From Tomocerus qinae (taxonomy: Eukaryota; Arthropoda; Collembola; Entomobryomorpha; Tomoceridae): a stretch of DNA of 64,000 nucleotides. The notes under the pieces are model-generated. The model did not search any database, was not told where the DNA came from, and was given only the letters and a program-made list of their open reading frames with translations. Both the position numbers and the translations under genes were made by a program. The stretch covers positions 15,699,001-15,763,000 of the forward strand of contig CM034550.1 in NCBI GenBank assembly GCA_020055645.1. The letters are read 5' to 3'. This document shows positions 1-12,910 of the stretch, one piece after another (positions within the stretch are counted from its first letter, which is position 1; each line of letters opens with the position of its first letter).

Positions 1-789
1 CCTGTCTCTCCTCCATTCTAACTTTATAGTAACTACTACAACCAATGCTACTATGCTACTGTCCCTCCTTCTACTATTTACACTAGATATACTACATTGA
101 GTATATACCAACTCAGGCTCTTCCGCTCACCAAATAACATTTCCAACAGAATACAAAACTATTTGCATTATTAGGAAGATGAGAATATCAGGTTTAATGG
201 TCGGTGAATTTAATGGCACAGGACAGGACGACAAGAAAATTCAGCTGAAGACAGAATAGACACATAATCTTAGCTTACAATTAACTACCATTTCCCTTTC
301 GCTCTCCATCTGTATTTATTTCTTAACTTAGGTAGGTACTACTAGAAAACTGAAAAAATCACGTCACAAGTTTATTTAGTTTTCATTTACGCACGATAAA
401 TCCCTAAATAAATGGGAGAAAGTGTACATTTATGATTCTCCTTCAGCCTATAAAGTTATACCGTAGAGCAGGCCAAAAAAGACCTTTAACATTTTGCCAT
501 TTTGCTCAAATCATGCGTAATTAATACTTGGACCTGTATAATATATATTTTGTACGTATCTATATCTATCTAATTATAAAAAATTTTCTTGTACTACTAT
601 TCTAAGCTATTTTCAATACGAAAGATAGTAAGTGCTGTAACTTTCGATATTTAGGTAGTAGAACTTGAGAAATAATAGATCAAAAAGTTAGGTCGATTTA
701 GGTTGATGTGCCAAAGTCTGCCAAATCGTCATTTTCTTTGTTATAATCTGTTAGACGTAAGGAATAAGATGAACTGTTGAAGCACTGAC
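1..789 (-). other. Intron 2 (part) of the alpha-arrestin gene
   Basis: This stretch follows the exon 2 splice donor on the minus strand and runs off the window. I looked for a third arrestin exon continuing in the required phase (one base carried over, G then GTCAGT) and saw none. An acceptor-like tract near 245-255 is followed by an early stop in the needed frame. The sequence is AT-rich with scattered stops. The rest of the gene is inferred to lie left of position 1. Confidence 0.45.
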
Positions 790-912
790 CTTTTCCCCAA
801 ATAATAGCTCTGTCGTCGATGAAGTATTGATCATCCCTCACGGTTCGTCTGTCTCCACTCACCATAACTTTCCATTCCGTATGGGCTTTTCCTCGCAAAA
901 CTACTCGGATAG
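790..912 (-). CDS. Alpha-arrestin (arrestin domain-containing protein), exon 2
   Basis: This 123-bp internal exon encodes residues about 38-79 of an arrestin N-domain. Visible family hallmarks are a strand ending in LRGKAHTEW, the stretch DRRTVRDDQYF, and a closing strand IIWGKG. Known ARRDC/alpha-arrestin proteins have the same order: G-x-A/V-x-x-x-W, then a variable loop, then a Y-F segment and a hydrophobic strand ending in GK. The acceptor is strong (pyrimidine tract ending TTTCAG before 912). The donor is G|GTCAGT at 789. The exon begins with two bases that complete the split last codon of exon 1, and it ends one base into a Gly codon. Alpha-arrestins are adaptors that link membrane cargo to ubiquitin ligases and endocytic sorting; that role is family knowledge. 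Downstream exons, including any PPxY motifs, are outside the window. Confidence 0.72.
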
Positions 913-3900
913 CTGAAACACAAACAGAAAGAGGATAAGAACATTTGTACTTTACTTACATGAACTGCTGCATTGACTTTGTTTTAGTTGAGCAACAACG
1001 AACATCACATGCGAATACGATGCAATCTACTAAATAAATAAATTGACTGCACATGGTTTTGTGGAGGTTTGTTAAGGCTCACTTTCCTTTGGTTTGGTTT
1101 ACTTTTCTACTTTATTACATCACTCTAAGTATATATTTTAAAAGCGTACTTAATTTCGAGAGTATAAGCATTATATTTAAGTGTATATCAAGAGCTTCTC
1201 CTATCGAGAGGCAACTTTACCATCCTCTTCAAATAATTCCTTTCATCATGCTAAATTAACATTTCAAACAAAGTCGGTAGTCCACTCATCAGACACAACA
1301 AGACCAGAAGAACAGACCACAACACTTGACTTTATTTACTTTACATTCTGCCTTCTTCCCTTTCCCTGTTTTATTTATTACTCACAATGAAAGAGACTGG
1401 ATTACTTTTTCCTTTATGTACTACTCCATTGCAGTAACTTCCTCTCCCTTCTATCATGTCATATCAACTGTCTGTCTTCACATTATGTACTTTGCAATAC
1501 TAATAATATATGGACTGGCAACAAACTTTGCGACCTACCACTTGCTCTCCCTGACAATTGTCTGCAAGTCTGCACTGCAGTATCTTTCTGACGAAATCCA
1601 ACGCTTTAATTTTACTTTTATTCCCAACAAAACAACTCTGCTTTTTCTCCATCATAATATCATGTTATGTCAGCAGCGGATGATCATGTGGGTGCGTATA
1701 AATATGCAGCTTTTATTCGCTGAACCAAAAATCCAGTTACAAACCTACATTATTAAAATTTCGTAGCTATTGCAGACAATTCTATACTTTTCATCCCAAT
1801 CTACAATACAGTCAGTGTAAATCTGTACTTATTCTTTTCACCTACACCATACAGAATAAGCACAACATCGAAATGCACAATATTTAGTCCCTAGAAATTA
1901 TTTCTCTAGAAATCATCGCTAAATTTTTCGATTTTAAGTTATTTCGTATGAGTCAGCGTTATGAAATGAAAATCTTGGTTGCAATCACAAATCAGTCATG
2001 CTTGTAGGATATGGAAAAAGTGTAGGAAGCTAAAATTGCTTAAGTATGAAGTAAATGTCAGAGTTGGTGGTTTGCTTTGAATTATTGGCATGTCTGCAAT
2101 TATTTATTTGCATTAAATTACTCACATTTCACTGATTTTCAATTGATGCTTTGATGAATAATTTGTTTATGCCATTGGAGTGTGAGTCATAACTCAAACA
2201 TTACTATATAATACATAAAAGATCGTCTGAATTAAAATCTTCAAAGATATCGTTATCTAATGCTTTTTAAGCATGAACTTTTAATGTTTGATCTTTCCAT
2301 GTAATAGCCTATTCAGAGCTATCTGTATTTGCAGACGCAATTTTTATCATTTTTTCCACAGTTTTTCTATGCAAAAAGGAAAGGATGGAGTTTGTTCAAA
2401 TCAACTTGTTCATGTCGCATCTGCATGCTGGTGCTGACTGAAGAGACATGAAATTGCTGGATTCATGTATATGAAAAACATCTATTCTTGGCCTACAGTG
2501 AGCGAACATATAAATGTAGCACAGCTTTCAGCTGTAAATAAATTTTTATGTACTACAAGGTGTTATTTACTTTGGTGTACAGAATAACAAGTGGTACACT
2601 TAATCTTCTGTGCTGTGTCTCCAACTCTTAGCACAAGAAAATTGATTAGCAAATACAAAAGGGAGAGCTTTGGGTACTATCTATTTTGTTTAGCTGGTAA
2701 GTGGTAAATAACCATTTATTTAGAAAGCTACTGCACTAAGAATAAGATTGGTTAAAGAAGAAGCTACTGAGTTTAGGAATGTTTTTTTCTAGCAGTTCCA
2801 ATTCAATTCTGCATTCTCTCTCCCGTCCAGTCCAGATTATCTTGTCTTATAACAAGCTCAATAAATTCCATTTAGTTTGAGTTTGGCCTGGCTCTAAGCT
2901 CATTTTCCAGCTGGGAAATTAAAGGAATGATACAAAACAGTATGTTACGCTTTCAATTTCAAGCAATGTTCTTTCTTCTAATGCTTACTTAAGATTACCT
3001 TCCTACTTTTATTCAGTTCTCTCACTCTCTCTTTGGTTATCTTTGTAATTCACACAAAGCACTGGTTTCTGACTGAAATAACCTGACTAGATGGAAATTG
3101 TTTTCCCAACTCCAAATGTACCTTAGCTTACATTTCAATGCTAATACTGACTATCCCATGTTGTTTACTTACTTGGTACACTAATTGAGTATATAATACA
3201 TACAGGGCTAACTACAACAAATCCTGTGGGCATAAAATATTATTTATAGACAGAAGATTTGAAAAGATAATTTAAGCTGCTATTTAATTTGCTTAGCTTT
3301 AATTAATAATTGCTTTCTATATACATCTGTTCATACTCCAATATGTTTGCTAAATTCATAAATTGCATAAAATGCATTTTGTTCCGCGCTTTCTTCAAGC
3401 ACAAATCTTTGCACTGAGACCTCGCACAGATGCTACAATAAAGTTGTGATTTCCAAGTGATTCACTTACAATAATGGAGATGTATAGGATAAAAAACAAT
3501 AGAATTGTATTAGAAAGTTTGAAAGTACTACCCACTCAATAAATATCCACTCTAGAAATCCAAAGAAAATTGTTCATGCAGGTACTTTATGTTGATATAC
3601 AAATATTAACTTAGGAGTTAGCTAATGTGTTCTAATGCTTGTAAAGGTAGGATTCTGAAGCAAAGTAAACTAAAGTACCCAAAGATTTTTTTTTGAAATG
3701 CATCAACTCCTACATAGCACCCAGAGGGATGTCTAATGTAGAAAGAAAGATATAGGAGACTACATTGCCATTAGCAGTTGCAGATTAACTGTAGTGTGAG
3801 TAATGAGAAAGTAGAACAAATGGAACAAGTCAAGTACAAGACAGAAGAGGGAGGACAGTAATAGAAGTATTGCGGAATTAATGGAACGAATTCAATTTCA

Positions 3901-5271
3901 GCTAATTAAATTAGAAACGCTTGACAGAAATGGAAGTTGAGGTTGACAGGACTATGTGAAGGAAAGGAATATGTCATGTTAAGCACGGTCTTTTGGTCAG
4001 GCTCTATTTCTAGATCTGCTGCAGTTGAATTGAAAGTAAATACCGGGCGTGGACTAAGCTGTAAACACCACAGATTCCCAGTCTTTTCTACATACAGACT
4101 ACTTAGTACTTGTATACATACTACTAATTGAAACATATTCCCTTTTTAATTAACTAAAATTGTACAAGTAAAATAAATAGCCTGATTTAAGTGCATGGAT
4201 TCAAAATGTAAATGCCCCCTCCATCCGCCATAAGTGGATACAAAAGCTTACTCTCTAGTTTTAATATAGCAAAAACACAATTAGTTTCTGAATTATAACA
4301 TCCATAGTCGCGTTTCGTGTAGGTGTCATTATTTTAATATACTTGTATAATTCCTCATAAAAATGCAATTGCTAGAAACATCGATTCCATATACATTATT
4401 GTTACAATTTGCGTGGGTTGTCATTTGCAAAATTGTTTCAAGTATACTAAATGTCATGTCAGTAGATAACAAGAATAATTCTAATTAATAAGTCTCCAGC
4501 CAGTATTAATGCAACCAATCAAAATTGCTACTTGTACGCATTCAATTTAGAGCACACAAACAACACAGTTCGTGAGCTTTCACCCACTGATGTCTGAATC
4601 AGCTCGTGGCACTGCTATTTATTTATACCTAGTAATATTGTGACATATAGTATGTCAAGAATCAAAAGACCAAATCCTCTTTGCGTAATCTATCATTCTT
4701 TGGCAAATAAGTTCTATCATTGCTTTTGTGGTTCACTCAGAGTCAGACTGTTTCACAATACAGAAAGAGGAGTCCTACTCTTCTGTGGTGAGCGAGTAAT
4801 ACTCAAACATTTGATGTTAAATGAATCAAATCCTATAGAAGTACTATAAAATGCATACTATGAAGCTCAATCAATACTAAATGGGTGCAAATTGATACGT
4901 GGAATATTGTCAAACAAACAGACGGTATTAATAACAATTCTCAAAGTAGCTACAGCTTTTCCACAAATCTCTACCCTTTCGTCACAAAAACAACACATTT
5001 CCCAATTTCTCAGAATTGTGAAACCATTTATTTATAAAATCCTAATGAAAGTCTGAGTTTTAAAAATCTATTTTTTGAAAATCGGAACCTATACATACAA
5101 ATAAAACAGAAACATTCGATTTAAACTTTAAAACTAATTTTAGCCGTTCTCTACCAAGGATTTTGATTCTTGCTCTGGTTTAACTAAAATAAATTATTTT
5201 ATATGAAGACCATTTGAAGACCGAAATGTAACGAATCAGACACCATAAAAACGAATTAGACTTGGTTCAGT

Positions 5272-5373
5272 AGTTCGTCTAAATTGATCCAAGTTAGTCT
5301 ATGTTGGTCCAAGTAAGTCTAAATTGGTCCAAGTTAGTCTATATTGGTCTAAGTTAGTCTAAATTGGTCCAAG
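5272..5373. repeat. Tandem 20-bp repeat, about 5 copies
   Basis: The unit AAGTTAGTCTAAATTGGTCC recurs with an exact 20-bp period and a few substitutions (ATGTTGG, AAGTAAG, TTGGTCT variants). It lies in the long arrestin intron. No function is visible, and it has the look of a simple minisatellite. Confidence 0.85.
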
Positions 5374-6136
5374 TGCACCATCAAAGCCCATGACTAAAAA
5401 AGTGTTTTGAAATGGATTCAAGGATAATCACGTTGCTTTAATGCTTAAAACAAAACTGATTTGGAAACGAGTTATAAAATGAAAATAATCTATTTATGGT
5501 AGAAAAAATATAAATTCAATATAAGTTTGTCACTGAACACACTGAAATAGGGTTTGACCACAATCCTAGAAATAAAGTCATGTAAATCTGGTTATTGAAT
5601 TTAAATCAAGGGATGTAGTTATACATGGAAAACATTTTCAATGTGACTATGTTTCATCTTCCTGTTTCAATGTATTTATTTACTTTTCTCATTGCACTGA
5701 TACCTAGTACGCAGGTTACTGCGAATGTTATTCACAAAGTGGGGGATATAAGACTGGTGAATACGTTGCAATAGCTCCCGTATTGGACTAGCTCCCCTAT
5801 TGTAATAGCTCCCCGTTGGACTAGCTCCCTATTGTAATAGCTCTCCGTTGGACCAGCTCCCTATTGTATTAGCTCCCCTTTAGACTTGCTCCCGGCATGA
5901 GAAATGAGGAGAAACGGCAGAACGAAAATCAAAGCTACAAAATTTAGCAACTTGAGATGTGATTACAATTAATTATATTGGAAAACAGTTCCAATAATAT
6001 GTGCAGACCTTAAAAATTGCATGACTAAAAGCAATGATGTTGAATATTTCATAAAATAAAACTTCCGTGACTAAAAATGACTAAAAACAATAATATAGCC
6101 TAACCAAAAGTGACAGTTTAAATCCCACCAGTTTTT

Positions 6137-7193
6137 AGCCCGCCTGAGGAAGCGAGCTTATAGAACCCCACAGTCTGTCCGTACCCACGATAACTTTCGA
6201 ACACTAAGACGGAAGTTGACCAAACTTGGCATAAACAATGCCTATGGACTGGTAACGAACCCTATTGATTTTGGTTCAAATCGCTCCATAGGTTGCTGAG
6301 ATACCGCGCGCTCACTTTGTCTTCATTTTGATAGTCAAAGGGAAAAATTGGCAATAAAAAGTTCAATTGTGTTTCCTATAGATTGTTAGCGAGATAGTAT
6401 AAAATATTTGACTCCGCTTCTACCAAATTTAAGATTTTATAATAAAACAAATAAAACCGGAAAATAACTATTAGAGGACGGAAATAAATCTATTTCGCAT
6501 TTATATTCAATTTTATAGTCAAACTTGCATTTTTCCAATTTCTATTGATTTTGATAATTAAAATTGGCCGATTTCGATTCTCTTTAGATTTTCAAAGTCA
6601 ACGCTAATAAATTTTGAATTTCTGTTGATTTTCATAGCAAAAATGATCCAATTTTGATTTTCTGTTGGTTTTCATAGTCAACATTAATCAATTTTGTATT
6701 TTGTGTTGGTTTTCATAGTCAACATTAATCAATTTTGATTTTATGTTGATTTTCATTGTCAACATAATCAATTTTGATTTTATGTTGATTTTCATAGTCA
6801 ACATTAATCAATTTTGATTTTCTGTTGATTTTCATAGTCAACATTAATCCATTTTGATTTTATGTTGATTTTCATAGTAAAAATTAATCAATTTTGATTT
6901 TTTGTTGATTTTTATAGTAAAAATTAATCAATTTTGATTTTCTGTTGATTTTTCCAATGATATAGCTTCGCTTTGGTTGCGTTATAATTATATTAGTTAA
7001 AGATCACGTCAGTTTTCATATATCCTTATAATATCAATATGTGGTAGCTACATATATAAAGACTCCATTTTGAAAGTTTGATCAAAATCCGTACGCTCGG
7101 TTTTTTGTTACAAAGGGTGAGTACTTTTCGTCAACCAAAAAGTGTACACGGTAATCTTTAATCAGGCGAGCTTCTGTTACGGCTTGCTGTAGG
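6137..7193. mobile_element. Dispersed repeat family 'A', copy 1, nested in the foldback element
   Basis: The copy begins near AGCCCGCCTGAGGAAGCGAG and ends near TCAGGCGAGCTTCTGTTACG plus about 20 bases. The head carries CACAGTCTGTCCGTACC, an ACGATAACTTTCGAA motif and GACCAAACTTGGC. The tail carries ATCAAAATCCGTACG and GTGTACACGGTAA. The same head and tail recur at 16,799-18,140, which defines a repeat family. The two ends share a short inverted motif, GCTCGCCTGA at the head versus TCAGGCGAGC at the tail, consistent with short terminal inverted repeats. Between head and tail is an AT-rich minisatellite. There is no coding capacity, so it is probably a non-autonomous element of unknown superfamily. 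Exact ends are uncertain; both copies abut runs of five T. Confidence 0.65.
6530..6955. repeat. AT-rich minisatellite, about 40-bp unit
   Basis: About ten degenerate copies of a unit resembling TGTTGATTTTCATAGTCAAC followed by ATTAATCAATTTTGATTTT. Each copy is roughly 37-40 bp. It forms the core of repeat family A. The same unit reappears in the second copy of the family (about 17,230-17,470 and 17,780-17,945), so the minisatellite travels with the element. Confidence 0.8.
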
Positions 7194-10100
7194 TTTTTAT
7201 GCATACCGCTCCTGACATTCTACTGAAACTTTTTTGAAACAGTAGATGGACAAACAATTGTTTACTTCAAGTACAAGTAAACAGTTTACAGACGTCAGGA
7301 GTTTTCCATTACAATATTGGAATCCCATAGTCTCATAATTCCCATTTCGTTCCACCTCCACGTATCAAGTTGCACTTAAGGTTTATAGTTTTGATATTCG
7401 TTCTGCCGTTTCTTCTCATTTCTCATACCGGGAGCAGGTCCAATGGGGAGCTATTGCAATAGGGAGCTATTCCAACGGGGAGCTATTACAATAGGGAGCT
7501 AGTGCAACGGGGAGCTATTACAATAGGGGAGCTAGTCCAATACGGGAGCTATTGTGTTGATACCAAGACTGGTGTGCATCAATGTACTGTCTTAATGTAT
7601 ATATATGTCAGACAGACAGAAGTTTATTCAAGCACGACATGAGTTGACTTAGACAAGAAAGATTGCAGAGCGGATAATAATAAATGCCCATTCCCTTTGA
7701 TATTTCCGTCTGGTGTCTATAACACAGGATAGAAAGTAAGATCATAGAATATCACGTAAAATACTATAATGTGAAATCATACTAGAGCATTACTATGCTG
7801 TTGTGGTATAACTACTAGATTACATACATGAACAGAATGTGAATTCTCAAGTTCTACCCCCATTCTTCCTTTTCCTTTAGAATCCGTGTTTTCTTGCAAG
7901 AAAACTTGTTGGAAGAAAGAGACATACATAAGACTTCACTTAATGCTCAGAGTGATGTTCGAGCACTAATGGTACAAGATACATTGTGCTGTTCTTTGTA
8001 TGTCTGTCAGTCCAAGTCGCTACAACATTTCCTTTACAGGACATTTCATGATATACCAAAGTCCAGAGAATCAACTGTCACATGTATGAATACCACATGT
8101 GTACAGTTTGATAAATGGCATTGCCAACATTCCTGTTCAATATGGTAACAACTTAGTATGCAGGTAGAACCGTGGATATCGTATTGCAATGAGCTAGTAG
8201 CTAGTACTAATGGAGCAGTAACAAAATAAAATACTTGACAGAATTTCAAAATGAAGACCAAGGTCATTCGGTAAAGATTGTTAATAAATAATGCCGACGT
8301 GCTATAAATGATTTTTATACACTGTCCACTGTATACAGAGAAAATAGAAATCGACGCAAGTAGCTTCTACAATAAAACACATCAAATAAAAAAAACATCG
8401 TACAGAGAAACAAAAGATGTTGCTGATGATACTTTATTCTGTGAATGAAGATGTAAGATCTGTTGTAGCTTTCATAAAAGATTCAATGACAAACATCAGC
8501 ACGGCATTCATCGCACGTGCTTGGGTTTACAGTCTAAGACTACAGACAATCCACAGGAGGTTTGAAATTACAAGTTTAATGTTCTCTAGATTTACAGTTT
8601 GCAGACTAACTTCATTTGCAGACCTAACATTAACGCAGTAACAAACCCAATTTTCATCTCTGGCTTTATTTTTGTAATTGAAGAATAAAGCTCGAAATAA
8701 TATTTTATTATCTCGCACGAGTGCTTTAACATAAAATGGAGCACCTGCAAGAAGTGAGTACAATTCTTTTTTAATGCTTTGCAATTTGCAATATTGTAGA
8801 GTAATATCCCACTACAGATATCTGGAGCAAGGCAATAATGACTTAACTGACAACAAATTCTGAAGAAAGTGACGTAATTACAGATGTCTACATGAACATA
8901 TAATTTGGATCTAGTGGGTGTGGGTGGTACGTAGGTATTCACAGAATAAACTGTAGTGCTGCCCGTTCACATCCTTACAGTACTTTGAAAATCCTGTTTT
9001 AACTGGAACCAATAACCAACCCATGACCACCCAGTCACATTAAGTTTCTTACAAGGAAGGGATTTAACATGTAAATCAAACTCGCAGTTCTACGATGTTG
9101 CAGTCAATTTTTAGACTAACGTCATTTCGAAAATGAATGAATTCTTTTGAAAAATTTCGGAAATATGGACTCAAATCTATAGAAAAGCCGAATTTACAGC
9201 GCTGAACTGCTTTCTCTACAACCTCCGCCCAGCTGTTGGTTAATTCAAGATATAATTTTAGTCGCTCGTACTGATTGACATTTCATAGTTATATACCCTA
9301 AAGAAAAAGTTATCTATTCAGTATGAACGAAGACTTGAGAATAAAGAAAGATCTATCCGGGTAAAGTTTTCATGTCAAATCTCCAAGTAGATTAATTCAT
9401 TCATTTCCGAAATTAGCATACCGATACCGTCTAATATGTAGATCATGTTATCTGACTGCGAGAAACTTGTGACAGTCTTCCCTTGTTAGCGAACATGTCG
9501 TATAGGTGTTAGTTGTGATAGGAGAAAGCAGATTTTTACGCGAAGAAAATGCGCGTGTCCAATGGACACTAAACAAGATCTCTGTCATCATAAAAAACGA
9601 TAGATGCGTCATTATAAGCACTGCGGCTAGACTTGAGTGCCTTAGACGGCTGTTCTCTATGTGGTAGGTTCGGTTCAATACTACAATCTTATTTTATGTA
9701 GGTATTCTCAAACAGATTTGTAGACGAACCGTAAAACTCCACTTGGTCACACACTAAAGAACAGTAAGTATGGAGCATGTACATACATAATACTATGTTT
9801 TGCCTATATAACCAGTCCTGTCACCATTTTTTTCAATCAAAATAAGTTTGTACGTAGCCTTGTCTGAAATTCTGCTTGTGCCTACCACAAGAAGGTATTA
9901 ACACGTCTAATATTTCACTCACCACACTTAACACCAGCACAACCATGTTGGTAGGTTCAGGTACAGCTAATTACAAACACATCTCATTCGTGTTTACAAA
10001 AAGTATTTCTCGCCTTACCCAACATTCCTGGTCATTACTAATTGACATTATATGCATTACTAACCAGTTACGGAATATTAGTATCTCTATAATATCTCAT

Positions 10101-12798
10101 CAGGAAAATTATGAACCTTCAAAATTACATCGCGGTAAGTTTGATTTGTGAATTGACCAAGAACACCTAAAGTAATAAATATTATATTTTATAAAGTTTA
10201 CAAGAAAAAGCTTTTGGCTTCAAAATATTTTAATTAAAGGCAAAATTTTATTGAGGTTAAATAGATGCATTTTCAGTACGGTTTAATCTAATGTAGCATA
10301 TTATTTTAATAGACAAACGAATAATTTTTGTGCCAATACCTGTAGGAAAGGCTACCATTACAGATTGTAAGAGGTACTTGAATACTCAAAACTCATAGTG
10401 TAGAACTTTCTCCATTTTCGAGTAAAATGTAGTAGTATGAGAATTGAGGATTGTAGTTTCCTTTAGACAAAATGACAGTGGACTACGGGCGTCCTACCTT
10501 TATGAAAGTATACTAACAATAAGAAAGAAATTGACAAAGACATTCATTTTTATCCCATCTCACACACCGTGTCCTGTCATGTCCCACGGTGTCGTTTATT
10601 TCCTTTTAGCTCAAAACGAGAAATGTGTTCAACTCTGTTTTTGTGTGCGGGGAAGACTCAGATGGAGAAAAGATCAAGAAAGGCAAGCCTAGAAAATCCA
10701 GATTCCCCAGATTGCTTTTCTATGCTCTCTCCTGTTTTACTTAAGAAGACGGAGCCAGATAAGAGCAAATTGAATGGCCATATTCTACAACGACATTAGA
10801 GAACATACATTGCGCTACAGCCATTCCAGAATTTAGTAGAAAGAAACTGAACTGTTGAAACCTTTTCGGTTATGCTCCTGATCTCTCTTTGCAAGACAAG
10901 CAACTCTGACTATATTTTACTACCACTACCTGATAAATACATTACCATAATATGAACACGAGCCAATTGATGCTATACATTATATATATCGTGGTATATA
11001 TCTTGTGTGTTGCACTTCCTACAAATATTATAAGAACCAGTAAGATGTTAATGCTTATCGTATGGCAGGATAAACTATTCTTCCTGTTTTAGTAGCTACT
11101 TGCTGCTCTTCCTTTCCTAATATCTCTGTTCTTTATCGCTCAAATGTGTATCCTGTAGTCTCTGTGTATCTAACATAAACACGCAACATTCTAATCTAAT
11201 CATAAAACCAAATATTTTTCTTTGGCTGGTGCTAGTTACACTGCAGAAGGATCTTTTAACGTCCTTTGGTCACGAATTACTTGTGTAAACGAGAACTGTT
11301 ATTTCCTTACATTGAATACTGTTTTATTCAGTCTAATGTTCTCCAACTTTATGCTACAGGTAATAAAATTCAATGGAAAATGATACAGATACAAGAATTA
11401 TACCGATAAAATTCCATGTACACTATGTACCTTACACTTGCATACTTTGTACTATATCTGCACTCTGTGCTTTCTTTGAAATACCCGATTTACAAATCCT
11501 TCAATGGTAACCATAAAAATACTTATGATATCTAACACTTTTATGGAATTTTATCATCTGTTGCCCTTTTTAGGTACTAGCATATAAAAATCATAACCTC
11601 CGTCTGATACTTCTATGACGAATTTAACACGAAATCATCTCTTTCAATTCAACGTAACATGACATATGATTCCATGAACCTAATACGTATGTGGCAATCA
11701 GTACTGTATTTATTACTGCGTATACTAGATAACATTTTTACTTGCCATTGCAACATTGAAACTTTCTTTCTAAGAAAACACTTCAGGATCAGATTTTAAA
11801 AAAGATAGGGAAATCGAGTTTTAGTACCTGCTTCATGCACATAAAACATTTTCAGAGTATGGCCCATAGACAAATAGTACTTCTCAGCTATCGTTTTATC
11901 TTTTTGTTATATAAAAGTAGGTTTATCAGTCCGCATTTTCTGTATTCATATTTCCGTCTTGTATTACCTCGATAAATCAAATATATTTTTCCTCGGATTT
12001 TTCTTTGAGATCTCAAATCTCGAGTAGTACATTGCTTCTCTTCTCATTTTGCTACACGATAATACAATTACATATCAAAATAAATTGATTCAATATAGGT
12101 GTAATATTAGCATTTAGAACTTAACCTTTTGGCAATATGCAAAAGTGGATACTGGATGTGAATGTTTATCTACGTATGGTCTTGGCCTTGTAAACTCCTA
12201 ATAAAACGGATGCTGTGAAGTAAACACCTTAGGCCATTTTAGGACTTAAATCAAGTAACCGCAGCAGGGGTGACCGCAGATAATCTAACTTCGCAAATTT
12301 TTTCAAACCTAACCTAATATAAAATAGACAAAATCTACCAAGTTCGTTTACCTGTGGCCTTAACACCTGAGGTTACGTTTAGGAAATAGAGATTTATAAG
12401 GGAACAGGATGTTTGAATTACGAAATCAAAGTTCGTATTTAAAGTAATTATTTGTATCCAGATAAGAAACATTTTCATCAATGAATTTACTTTTCACCAG
12501 TTGCATTTTTAAGTATGTAGTATAGGAGTAATATTAAGCTGTGTTACATAGGTGCTTTATTATTTTAAAAAAAACTAAGCAAAAAAGCGACCCATTTTCC
12601 CATAATAGCTACATTATTTATATACTACCCAAACTACGATTTTTTTAATTTCCCCGACTATTGCAAAAGAAGCTTGTTTAGATGTTACCTACTACGCCTG
12701 GGTAAGGTCATCCTACGCATATAAAGAGCTATGAGGATTAAAATTAATACAGAGTAAAAAATGGAACACAAAGAAAATTGACAGTTAAAATTTCGAAC

Positions 12799-12910
12799 CT
12801 CTGAGTTTGAAATTCTCGACAGTATCCAAGATGACAGTCCCAGTGAGTGCTTCTCCAGCATAAAACATTTCCTTCTCAAGCTTTATATCAAATTCGCGTA
12901 TGTAATCCAT
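12799..12910 (-). CDS. Alpha-arrestin (arrestin domain-containing protein), first coding exon
   Basis: This exon encodes the first 37 residues plus one base of an arrestin N-domain: MDYIREFDIKLEKEMFYAGE, then a strand with LTGTVILDTVENFKLR. This is the classic alpha-arrestin opening, in which a first strand is followed by F-Y-x-G-E/D, then a G-x-V-x-L strand, and then the strand completed by exon 2. The start is well supported. An in-frame stop (TAG, 12,935-12,937) lies 27 bases upstream, and the ATG context is AGGATGG with A at -3 and G at +4. The exon ends ...CTC AGA G before GTTCGA. The single leftover base plus CT from exon 2 makes an Ala codon, so the join is in phase. The donor is weak beyond GT. 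The homology call rests on motif order only. Confidence 0.72.

Larger units (their letters stand above)
5769..7554. mobile_element. Foldback-like non-autonomous DNA element with long repeat-filled inverted termini
   Basis: The two ends are long inverted repeats of roughly 175 bp (about 5,769-5,945 and 7,378-7,554) that match base for base over most of their length. The outer part of each arm is built of about eight 16-17-bp units of the kind CTATTGTAATAGCTCC / CCGTTGGACTAGCTCC. The inner part is unique sequence that includes an inverted match around GAAACGGCAGAACGAA. Long termini made of short direct repeats are the hallmark of Drosophila-type foldback elements. No transposase ORF is present inside. 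I could not fix a clean target duplication: GTTG occurs near both ends but not flush with them. A second repeat family is nested inside (about 6,137-7,193). Confidence 0.75.
913..12798 (-). other. Intron 1 of the alpha-arrestin gene (about 11.9 kb)
   Basis: The sequence between the two arrestin exons starts with GTTCGA (donor, weak at +3 to +6) at 12,798 and ends with TTTCAG at 913. It contains a 20-bp tandem repeat (5,272-5,373) and a foldback-type element with a nested repeat (5,769-7,554). The rest is AT-rich sequence in which I see no convincing gene. An open frame at 1,279-1,766 on the plus strand is discussed as a finding only. The intron assignment rests on the phase match and on protein continuity between the two exons, so it is an inference that RNA reads could confirm. 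Confidence 0.65.
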
